Source: an uncultured Proteiniphilum sp.
GTDB lineage: Bacteria; Bacteroidota; Bacteroidia; Bacteroidales; Dysgonomonadaceae
Reading direction: 5' to 3'
Length of the DNA: 7,097 nt
Assembly: GCF_937873925.1 (NCBI RefSeq)
Contig: NZ_CALNAT010000056.1
Location: 1-7,097 of the forward strand
Position numbers and translations under genes: made by a program
Shown: positions 1-6,305 of the stretch, piece after piece
Layout: each line of letters opens with the position of its first letter
Numbering within the stretch: the stretch's first letter is position 1
Notes under the pieces: generated by a model
Database searches by the model: none
What the model was told of the DNA's origin: nothing
What the model saw: the letters and a program-made list of their open reading frames with translations, nothing else

Positions 1-135
1 ATTATCATTAACGACAAAGGTGAAATTATCAGTTTTGTCATTACCCGGGGTAACGCGGATAACCGCCATCCACTCTCGATGGAGAGCTCCATCAGCAAGG
101 TATCCGGTAAACTTTATGCCGACAGGGGATATTGA
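1..135 (+). pseudogene. IS982-like transposase fragment, cut off at window start and prematurely ended
   Basis: Frame 1 is open from the first base to a TGA at 133-135 and encodes 44 residues. They read like the C-terminal half of the DDE catalytic domain of IS982-family transposases: INDKGEI, then a GNADNRHPL segment (family pattern GNvDDRkP), then a GKLYADRGY segment (family pattern GKLYaDKGY). In intact members the frame continues well beyond the last motif with a helical region rich in basic residues and a final acidic catalytic residue. Here it stops directly after GY, and I find no continuation in any frame of the next 280 bases. The gene is therefore broken at its 3' end; its 5' part lies outside the window. 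No terminal inverted repeat or target duplication could be identified. The family call is from remembered motifs, so IS982 is likely but a related DDE family is possible. Confidence 0.72.
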
Positions 136-417
136 AGAAAATGCCAAGTGTGCAAAGCTGAAGATTGAACTTGTATAGTTGTTCGTTCCCCGTCCTTTGA
201 ACAATGATGAACAAAAAGATAAGGATTTTAAAAGTGCAGTCTGATAGAAATTGTCGGGCGAGGGAGATAATGAAGACTGATTGAAAACAAAGCGTTGTCG
301 CGAGTCATTTATTTTTGTTAAAAAAAACTTTATATCTTTACGTTCAAATAAAAATATTTTGAACAATACTGCACTATCCAAAACCTTTTAAGTGGACTCA
401 ACAACGAAACAGAAATC
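136..417. other. Non-coding stretch between transposase remnant and lipoprotein gene
   Basis: All three forward frames have closely spaced stop codons, and no continuation of the transposase is recognisable. The stretch is probably decayed insertion-sequence DNA followed by the native promoter region, since the last 110 bases become strongly AT-rich. An imperfect 13-base direct repeat (238-250 and 274-286, two mismatches) is the only repeat seen. No tRNA, hairpin terminator or riboswitch-like structure was found. Confidence 0.5.
308..340 (+). promoter_or_regulatory. Candidate Bacteroidota-type promoter for the lipoprotein gene
   Basis: TATCTTTA at 333-340 matches the Bacteroidota -7 consensus TAnnTTTG in all but the last base. 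A TTTG lies at 314-317 (15 bases upstream, a little short) and a TTTA at 308-311 (21 bases upstream); either could act as the -33 element. The predicted transcript starts near 346 and has an A-rich leader of about 70 bases before the ATG at 418. The match is good but not perfect. Confidence 0.4.
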
Positions 418-1053
418 ATGAAAATAATAACTGTAATTATAATGTCTTTAATCCTATTGGGAGCTTGTAGCCAATTAACAAACATGTCTCCGAAACAATT
501 GAATCTAATCAAGAACGATAAACTTGATATGACCATTGTTCAATCAATAAAGGATTATTATCAGATCATCTATGGACAAGGTACACGATTGGAAGAATTT
601 GCAGATGCCGCCGCAATAAAGTTAACATATTACAACACCCCGGATAAAGATGAAGAGAATGACGGTCGGATAATCATGATAACCATTCCCTTAATAAGGG
701 ATCAGGAAATATTTGGCGCGATTCCTATTTTGGAAGGAGACTTAAACAAAGACCTGAAGAATGATTTAGTAATCAGTGTTCATACCGAATTCGGTAATAG
801 CGCATCACAAGATATTTTTATATTCATAAACGAAAACGAGAAATATAGATTTGCAACTGTCAAGGGTCACCAGGATGTTTCCGGATGTACAGGATATTTT
901 TGGGCAAGAAAAATTGAAAATAATTTGATCGTAGGTAATTCATCATGCTATTCCGGAGATGATGCGATGTGCTGTCCTTCACTACATTATAAGACAAAAG
1001 TTGCTTTTGACAACAATGAACTAAAGTATGTGTCAAAAAAGAGAATACAATGA
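418..1053 (+). CDS. Putative lipoprotein with D-x-N-x-D-x3-D motif and CCPS cysteine cluster
   Basis: This is a 211-residue protein of unknown function. It starts with a short positively charged, hydrophobic leader (residues 1-16) and a lipobox L14-G15-A16-C17, so it is predicted to be processed by signal peptidase II and lipid-anchored. No acidic surface-export signal follows the cysteine, so a periplasm-facing anchor is the default guess. Residues 107-119 contain D108-x-N110-x-D112-x3-D116 followed by LVIS, resembling the acidic loops of VCBS/FG-GAP-type repeats that often bind calcium. C157, C177 and the pair C185-C186 (in CCPS) may form disulfides; a similar CCPS ending occurs in some lipoproteins annotated as LppP/LprE-like, from memory only. 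The start is supported by the lipobox spacing and an A-rich leader. The gene stands alone and converges on the minus-strand gene 62 bases downstream, with no strong terminator between them. Confidence 0.85.
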   Translation: MKIITVIIMSLILLGACSQLTNMSPKQLNLIKNDKLDMTIVQSIKDYYQIIYGQGTRLEEFADAAAIKLTYYNTPDKDEENDGRIIMITIPLIRDQEIFGAIPILEGDLNKDLKNDLVISVHTEFGNSASQDIFIFINENEKYRFATVKGHQDVSGCTGYFWARKIENNLIVGNSSCYSGDDAMCCPSLHYKTKVAFDNNELKYVSKKRIQ

Positions 1054-1115
1054 ACAATGAACCGCGACAAGTGCGACTTTGCGTATGCCGTAGCTCATGG
1101 TGTGGTGGTCAATAT

Positions 1116-1532
1116 TCACATCTTCCAAAAAAAGCGAAATAACACCACCCCTACCGCGAGGAAGATCAATATACTTTTCCAGTTTTTTTTGCCTTCAATA
1201 TGCGAGTTAAAATAGGGGCAGAATGAGAGGTACTTTATGGAGATGGTAGATTCCGGAGACGGTTTCAGGAATACCGGCGAGCCAACTTTTTGTCCTGTAC
1301 CGTAATATTTTTTCCCGTTTACCGTGAATTCGTATCCAAAAAGATAGGTGTATCGATTCGGAATAACTTCATTTCTTTCTCCATATTCCTGACGGTAACT
1401 GGTAAGGGTTGCCTGTTTATCTTCGCCAAATAATACCAGCACACCTAAAAAAGAGGCGTAAATAACAAATAGCATGGAAACACTAAAAATCAACCACTTT
1501 CCAAAATTATTTCTACGATTACCTTTATCCAT
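1116..1532 (-). CDS. Small two-helix membrane protein, DUF3592-like
   Basis: The protein has 138 residues from the chosen start. It has an N-terminal basic stretch (residues 3-12), a membrane helix at about 13-35, a roughly 80-residue soluble segment and a second helix at about 118-136, so both ends should face the cytoplasm. The soluble part contains YEFTVNGKKYYGTG followed by a segment ending in ISIKYL. This resembles the DUF3592 pattern, in which a Y-x-Y-x-V-x-G-x-x-Y core is followed by a strand with a V-x-Y motif; the assignment is by eye. An ATG six codons upstream (1548-1550) would also open the frame, but the promoter at 1560-1567 predicts a transcript start only 3-5 bases before it, so the ATG at 1530-1532 with a leader of about 20 bases is more plausible. 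Function is unknown; it is transcribed divergently from the large operon. Confidence 0.72.
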   Translation of the reverse strand: MDKGNRRNNFGKWLIFSVSMLFVIYASFLGVLVLFGEDKQATLTSYRQEYGERNEVIPNRYTYLFGYEFTVNGKKYYGTGQKVGSPVFLKPSPESTISIKYLSFCPYFNSHIEGKKNWKSILIFLAVGVVLFRFFWKM

Positions 1533-1559
1533 AAAAAAATTGAATAACATTCAGGATTA

Positions 1560-1567
1560 CAAAAGTA
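1560..1567 (-). promoter_or_regulatory. -7 promoter element for the DUF3592-like gene
   Basis: Read on the minus strand this is TACTTTTG, a perfect match to the Bacteroidota TAnnTTTG -7 element. About 20 bases upstream on that strand the sequence is a T/A run without an exact TTTG, so the -33 element is weak. Transcription should begin near 1553-1555, which argues for translation from the ATG at 1530-1532 and not the one at 1548-1550. Confidence 0.5.
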
Positions 1568-1705
1568 AGTAATTAACTCAATTATTAAAATAAAATTGCT
1601 TTAAACACGGTCATCTAAACAAACCACTCATTAAACAGGGGCTCTAATTGATCTAAAACAACCTGTTAAATCGTCTAAAGAAGACACTTAGAGAGGGTTA
1701 TAGAG

Positions 1706-1723
1706 AATTACTGTTCCGTAATT
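1706..1723. promoter_or_regulatory. Short inverted repeat, possible regulator site
   Basis: AATTAC (1706-1711) and GTAATT (1718-1723) are perfect six-base inverted arms around a TGTTCC spacer. The repeat lies about 40 bases upstream of the -7 element of the large gene, where an activator could bind. Such repeats arise by chance in AT-rich DNA, so this is weak. Confidence 0.2.
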
Positions 1724-1761
1724 TATTTATAGTAAAAAACTAAAACTTTGAAATATTATAT

Positions 1762-1769
1762 TAATTTTG
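1762..1769 (+). promoter_or_regulatory. -7 promoter element for the large three-gene operon
   Basis: TAATTTTG matches the Bacteroidota TAnnTTTG element perfectly and is the only such match between 1570 and 1904 on this strand. The nearest upstream TTTG (1747-1750) is only 11 bases away, too close for a normal -33 element, so the promoter may be weak or need an activator. The predicted transcript start near 1776 gives a leader of about 128 bases. Confidence 0.45.
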
Positions 1770-1812
1770 CGTAGGAGGATCTTGCAGCAATTAATACCCT
1801 GATAGAACAATT

Positions 1813-1866
1813 ATGAAAATAAACAGAACCGGGCATGCTTGAGCCAGACAAGGGCTAAAATAGCCT
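1813..1866 (+). promoter_or_regulatory. Leader of the large operon: nine-codon reading frame and two competing hairpins
   Basis: An ATG at 1813 opens a nine-codon frame (MKINRTGHA) ending in TGA at 1840-1842. Directly after it, AGCC (1842-1845) can pair with GGCT (1853-1856), while GGCTA (1853-1857) can instead pair with TAGCC (1861-1865) around an AAA loop, extended by a G-T pair at 1852/1866. The two hairpins share the same strand and exclude each other, which is the layout of a simple attenuator. The stems are only four to six base pairs, there is no U-run, and chance is a real explanation. Confidence 0.22.
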
Positions 1867-1903
1867 AATGAAACACACAGATGCAAACAAATAAAATAAT
1901 AGT

Positions 1904-4900
1904 ATGAGAAATATAAAGTTATTTACAGCATTAATCCTGTTATTTTTACTTCTCCCTATAATACTTTTTGCTCAAAGTAGCCCCATGGATGTGGCCACGC
2001 AAACCGGTTCATTAACATGGAACAGGTTGCCTTCCGATGCAGAACTGGATGTTGCTGCCGGAGAATTGGTCGAACAACTGGGCGGCGATGTCTCGGTTGG
2101 CGGCACTGTCGTGGATGAGCGGAGAGTTGAAGTTTCGAAAATTGTTAAGTTACATAACAAGGAACTGGCTGGCAAAAAGGAACCCGGATCCATTTCCTCA
2201 GCGCGTATCTTTTCTGCTATTTACGGTACCTACCGCACAACGATAAATTCCTATTCCTTAGTCCAGAATATTCAGGAAGATAAATTTTATTTTATTGGCA
2301 CCTATATGGGAAGTTATAGGCCATCCTCTTTGGAAGAGGCTTACAACAATAGTATAAATGAGATTACCAGTTCACCATTTACAGCATTAGGTTTTGCTCC
2401 GCCTCTTGGCGAATCTTCTACAGAGGGAACGGCTGAAGTTGGCGGCGACCAGTCTTCTTCAGGTGAAGACTTTCCCTGGGAAGTAGTAGTCGGACTGCTT
2501 GGTGCAGGAGGTGCAGCCGGAGGTGTTACAGCACTGGCACGGAAGCTGTTCAGGAAAAAGCCGGGACAGAAACAGAAACAAAACGATAAGACGAAAAAGG
2601 AAAATAGTAAGGAAGAAAAGAAGAAAGAGGAGGAGGAACAGGTAAAATATATCCTGAACCTGAACAAGGAGCAGTTTAAACTTTCTGCCGGACAACCTGA
2701 TATATTAGAGGTGGTTGTGTATAAGATTACGCCAAAGACCCAGCAAAAATATCCGGCACAAATACAACTCATGAATCCTGAAAGGGCATTAAGTATAAGT
2801 CCCACTCAGGCACAAGGTAGTCTTTCGGCACAGATGATTTTGGAAGGAACTCCCAGTAGTGCTACGTTCAATATTACGGTGCAGGCGGTTGCCGACGGTC
2901 ACCAGTTCCAGAAATTCATTCAGATACAGACCCAAGGGAAAAAACAGTTCTCGGTAGAGACATCGCCGGGAAACAAACGCTCGCTCCGCCCCGATACCTA
3001 CCAGGTGATTGAAGTTCGTGCCAGGATTTTGGATGAAAATGACAAGCCTGTTCCCGAACTGACTGAACAGATTATATTTAAACCGCAAAGCGACTGGATA
3101 GATTTGTCGGAACCGATTCTTGACGATGATTATATAGCCTTAAATATGGGTTGTACCAGTCCGAATCCGGACAACAAGACGGCAAATATACCAAGTTCAG
3201 TGAACTTGATGTTGCTGATGGATGATGTACCCGAAGGAGAAGCTCCCTTGAGGCAGGATTTGGAGATAAAGTTGCTGGATTGCAAACTGGAAACCGAAAT
3301 CGAGGAGGCCACTTTTCCCGTTTCAGACGATATGAGCGAGATCACCTTTGATGTGTGGATTGAAAATGCTGGCGATGAAAAAGGATGGAACTTCAATGGC
3401 GAATACAGGTATGGATCTCTTCCCTCCGATCCGCTGACATATATTGATATTCAGCCAAAAGGTGAATCCAAGGCTTCCGTAACTCTCACAGGCCCCTTGA
3501 TTAAACCCAAAGAAGGAGAATCTATTACCGCTAAAACACTTATTATTTCTGCCGCACAGGGCGATGAAAAACCATTGGAACGCCACCTGAATATCATGAT
3601 CATGCAGGAGGGACTCATCATTAAGAACGGGGTAAGCAAACAAAACGAAATGTACATTCTTGCCAGTAAGCCGTTCGAGGAAAATCTCGACTTCGCACTG
3701 TACCGTTACGATAAACAGTCCAACCAGGTATTAACGGATAAAGAAGGACTGGCTGAAATTCAATTTGAATTACAAAGCGAGGAACCCGAAATCATTAATC
3801 TGGCGAGTGTACTGCAACCCGAATTCACGTTTGAAGGATTAGTCACCAATATTCCTTATGGACGTTACCATTTTACAACAAAAGAAGAGATACCCGGAAC
3901 AGGCGATGTGTTTATTTTGGATTATCTTGTAAAGGCACCATCTGGTGATGCTGAAAGGCCTGAATATTTCGAAAAGAATATACGTTTAAAGGTCAAGACT
4001 TACGGAATTGGAGAGGAGTTCCCCGACTGGGTGAAAGCATATGAAGAGTGCAAATACATAATCAATAATTATGTACCTGCCGGTGAGGCCAAGAACAAGT
4101 TGTACGAAATACTCGAACTCAGAAAAATGACTCTGGGTGCAGAAGGGCTTACAGAACTAAGAAATAGAATCTGGAAAGTGGCTTCTAATCTTATTCTCGC
4201 CGAAGGTGCAGAAGGATACAAATCGGAAGAGGCCTGGGCCAATGCCATCACGATCACTCTCGAATGGACAGAATGGGCCGGCGATATGGCTTTCAGCGCA
4301 TTGGCTGCTTTCTACCTTAAAGGAGTGGGAGCAACGGCAGCGGGTATGATCAAGGCAAAAATGATTGAAGCGCTCAACTTTTACATCTACGAACCGGAGA
4401 AGGGATGGGATGTTTTTGCTTCACGCCAGCTTGATTCAATCATGCCATTGCTGATGAATATGGCAAAGGGAAGGCTTCTCAGCATCGAAAATATTGAGCT
4501 CGTGGTAAAAGATAACCGCACACTCGCATGGACAATTTTTATAAGTTGCGAATTCTTATATAACCTGTACCAGACCAAATCGGTCGTGGAGGCTGCAAAA
4601 ATAACGGGCAGACAGATAGCGGAAGAGTTAATCGTCAAAAAACTCACCGGAATGCTGCATCGTGAAGCCTTAAAACGAAACTACGAGGTGATTACACCCG
4701 ATGAAGTTTTAGACGACATGATGAAAAATATAAAAACGGTTGACGGGAAAGAGGAAATTAACAAGGGTAAATTGCTCGAGATTATGCGCGACCCCGCGAA
4801 AGTGCGTACTATTCAGAATCATGGAACAAAGGAGATGAAAGATATTTTTAATCGTTCGCGAAGTAAAATATATAACGAACACGATGCCCGGTTAAAGGAG

Positions 4901-5659
4901 TACATTACTAAAGAATATAAACTGAACCCGGACGAAATAAAAATAGATGATTTCAGGACACCGGGCAAAGGGGGTGATTCCGTGAATACCGACCGCGATT
5001 ACAGGGTGTTGCGAAAAGTGAAAGGTGTAGATGGTACAGAAAAATGGATTGAACTGCAAAGAGGCAACTGGCTTGAGGAGTCGTATAAAATCTTTGGACA
5101 GGTGACCGAAAAGCCTGAGGGTTTGAGTGATCTGGAATGGGCAGAAGCTCACCAGCAACGTGGGACAGACCGATTTGATGCTGAAGCAAGTAAAGACTAC
5201 TCAGATCATGTATTTAATCCCGAAACTAATGAAATAGATATTAACAAGTCGAATATCACGAAGGTAAAAGAGGGAAAAACAACGTTGTACGATGCCGCAG
5301 AGACAGGAAAAATGTATCAAAACAAAGTAGAGAATGCCATGAAAAGCGGGCATGAATCGGAGGCTTTTGCACAGGCTAAGAAAGCAGCAGGTACATTGAA
5401 AGATGTACGATCGGGCTACAAGGATGGAATGAACTTGGACATAAAGGATTTACCGCGGGATCTGGATAAGGCGATGGAGGTGATCAACAAGGCAAAGGTT
5501 GATGTAAATGCAACCGGACCCCATCTTGAGAGCATTAACAATGAACTGAAATCGTTGGGTTATTCAGATGTATCGGAGGTATCCAAAGATATATCAAAAG
5601 CATTTAACGATCTGAAAGAGTTTGACAAGAAAAATCCGGCGGACAGCCTCTTTAAATAA
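1904..5659 (+). CDS. Very large exported multidomain protein of unknown function
   Basis: A 1251-residue protein. Residues 1-23 form a signal peptide with likely cleavage after LFA, before Q24. Residues 25-185 are an N-terminal domain I do not recognise. Residues 194-212 are a glycine-rich hydrophobic segment, followed by basic R213-K219 and a Lys/Glu linker (about 217-246). Residues 249-697 look like about four beta-sandwich (Ig-like) domains, split roughly at 345, 460 and 570. Residues 705-945 are helical and Trp-rich with hydrophobic stretches at 795-816 and 874-886. The C-terminal part (about 985-1251) is polar and helical and contains T1019-P-G-K-G-G-D-S1026, then D1030-R-D1032. The basic flank after the 194-212 segment suggests that everything downstream stays in the cytoplasm if that segment spans the membrane; if it does not, the whole protein is exported. 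It is the first gene of a three-gene unit. The helical region resembles conserved regions of other large uncharacterised bacterial proteins, from memory. Confidence 0.88.
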   Translation: MRNIKLFTALILLFLLLPIILFAQSSPMDVATQTGSLTWNRLPSDAELDVAAGELVEQLGGDVSVGGTVVDERRVEVSKIVKLHNKELAGKKEPGSISSARIFSAIYGTYRTTINSYSLVQNIQEDKFYFIGTYMGSYRPSSLEEAYNNSINEITSSPFTALGFAPPLGESSTEGTAEVGGDQSSSGEDFPWEVVVGLLGAGGAAGGVTALARKLFRKKPGQKQKQNDKTKKENSKEEKKKEEEEQVKYILNLNKEQFKLSAGQPDILEVVVYKITPKTQQKYPAQIQLMNPERALSISPTQAQGSLSAQMILEGTPSSATFNITVQAVADGHQFQKFIQIQTQGKKQFSVETSPGNKRSLRPDTYQVIEVRARILDENDKPVPELTEQIIFKPQSDWIDLSEPILDDDYIALNMGCTSPNPDNKTANIPSSVNLMLLMDDVPEGEAPLRQDLEIKLLDCKLETEIEEATFPVSDDMSEITFDVWIENAGDEKGWNFNGEYRYGSLPSDPLTYIDIQPKGESKASVTLTGPLIKPKEGESITAKTLIISAAQGDEKPLERHLNIMIMQEGLIIKNGVSKQNEMYILASKPFEENLDFALYRYDKQSNQVLTDKEGLAEIQFELQSEEPEIINLASVLQPEFTFEGLVTNIPYGRYHFTTKEEIPGTGDVFILDYLVKAPSGDAERPEYFEKNIRLKVKTYGIGEEFPDWVKAYEECKYIINNYVPAGEAKNKLYEILELRKMTLGAEGLTELRNRIWKVASNLILAEGAEGYKSEEAWANAITITLEWTEWAGDMAFSALAAFYLKGVGATAAGMIKAKMIEALNFYIYEPEKGWDVFASRQLDSIMPLLMNMAKGRLLSIENIELVVKDNRTLAWTIFISCEFLYNLYQTKSVVEAAKITGRQIAEELIVKKLTGMLHREALKRNYEVITPDEVLDDMMKNIKTVDGKEEINKGKLLEIMRDPAKVRTIQNHGTKEMKDIFNRSRSKIYNEHDARLKEYITKEYKLNPDEIKIDDFRTPGKGGDSVNTDRDYRVLRKVKGVDGTEKWIELQRGNWLEESYKIFGQVTEKPEGLSDLEWAEAHQQRGTDRFDAEASKDYSDHVFNPETNEIDINKSNITKVKEGKTTLYDAAETGKMYQNKVENAMKSGHESEAFAQAKKAAGTLKDVRSGYKDGMNLDIKDLPRDLDKAMEVINKAKVDVNATGPHLESINNELKSLGYSDVSEVSKDISKAFNDLKEFDKKNPADSLFK

Positions 5660-5672
5660 AAAGAAAAGAATT

Positions 5673-6305
5673 ATGGCATATTGTACAAATTGTGGTCAAC
5701 CGCTATTGGGTCAAGCAAAGTTTTGCGCAGGCTGCGGAACAAAAGTCCTTGCCGAACAGATTCGAACCTATGCGTCGGGATACAAGGAGAAAATGCATAA
5801 AGGTGTTGAGCAGCAACTGAAAAGCAGTCTGAGGAGTTACGCAAACTCTACTATACAGAAAAAAATTTCCCAAATGGCAGAAAAAGGGATATCGGCTATT
5901 TTAGACCCTCCACCAATTGAGAAAAAATCAGCACCTGTATCACAACCTCCACCTGTTTCAGAACCGGCAATTGAATATGAAGTACAGGGAGGAGTTACCA
6001 TATGGACTTGGTTATATCTTATTGTCAATGTGATTATTGCAGTTCGTGGCTACCTCTCTAACGAAGTAATTGGAATATTGTTATGCTCAATTATCGTGCT
6101 TTTATTGGTTTTTATAAGGCGAAAAAAGGCAAAACCCTACTACTGGCTGTCAAAGCTTTTAATTGTTGTTCAGATGGTTGTTGTTGCATCGATATTATAT
6201 CGCCATGTAATGAGCCAACATTTCACATTTACATCCTTACTCTTTGCTGCATTGCTGTACATTGACTTTTCACTTCTCTTCAAGGGAAATAAACAAATAA
6301 AATAA
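5673..6305 (+). CDS. Zinc-ribbon protein with four predicted membrane helices
   Basis: A 210-residue protein of unknown function. The N-terminus is a zinc ribbon, C4-x2-C7 and C18-x2-C21, with the CxNCG and CxGCG knuckles typical of bacterial zinc-ribbon domains. Residues 28-77 are an amphipathic helical segment, and 78-98 are proline-rich with two PPP clusters. Four hydrophobic segments follow at about 110-128, 131-148, 158-176 and 184-203, with a basic RRKK loop after the second. The ribbon should lie in the cytoplasm. The frame is open upstream to an ATG at 5622, but that start would overlap the large gene by 38 bases and add a basic extension before the ribbon. The ATG at 5673 has an A-rich leader and puts the first cysteine at residue 4, as usual. 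It lies 13 bases after the large gene and overlaps the next gene by one base. Confidence 0.88.
   Translation: MAYCTNCGQPLLGQAKFCAGCGTKVLAEQIRTYASGYKEKMHKGVEQQLKSSLRSYANSTIQKKISQMAEKGISAILDPPPIEKKSAPVSQPPPVSEPAIEYEVQGGVTIWTWLYLIVNVIIAVRGYLSNEVIGILLCSIIVLLLVFIRRKKAKPYYWLSKLLIVVQMVVVASILYRHVMSQHFTFTSLLFAALLYIDFSLLFKGNKQIK

Larger units (their letters stand above)
1551..1903. other. Intergenic region between divergent genes, with promoters for both
   Basis: This is a 353-base AT-rich region without a substantial reading frame. From left to right it holds the minus-strand promoter (1560-1567), a featureless AT-rich part, an inverted repeat (1706-1723), the plus-strand -7 element (1762-1769) and a leader with a nine-codon reading frame and small hairpins (1813-1866). 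No tRNA or recognised riboswitch class was seen. Confidence 0.6.

Noticed and set aside
134..165. Cysteine pair (C-x2-C) in one frame after the transposase stop, possibly a second transposase fragment
   Set aside because: The frame is interrupted within a few codons and no other motif of a known transposase or zinc domain follows.
238..286. Imperfect 13-base direct repeat (AGTCTGATAGAAA and AGACTGATTGAAA)
   Set aside because: Two copies with two mismatches in non-coding DNA are within chance expectation, with no third copy or spacing pattern to suggest a repeat array.
1120..1166. Inverted repeat ATCTTCC/GGAAGAT as a terminator between convergent genes
   Set aside because: The arms are 33 bases apart, lie inside the minus-strand coding sequence and are not followed by a T-run in either direction.
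2341..2805. 154-residue minus-strand reading frame
   Set aside because: It lies wholly antisense to the large gene; its Phe/Ser/Leu-rich low-complexity translation mirrors the Lys/Glu-rich linker on the other strand, and it has no promoter.
5622..5672. Upstream ATG that would extend the first zinc-ribbon protein by 17 residues
   Set aside because: It overlaps the end of the large gene and adds a basic stretch before the ribbon; the ATG at 5673 gives the usual spacing to the first cysteine and a better A-rich leader.
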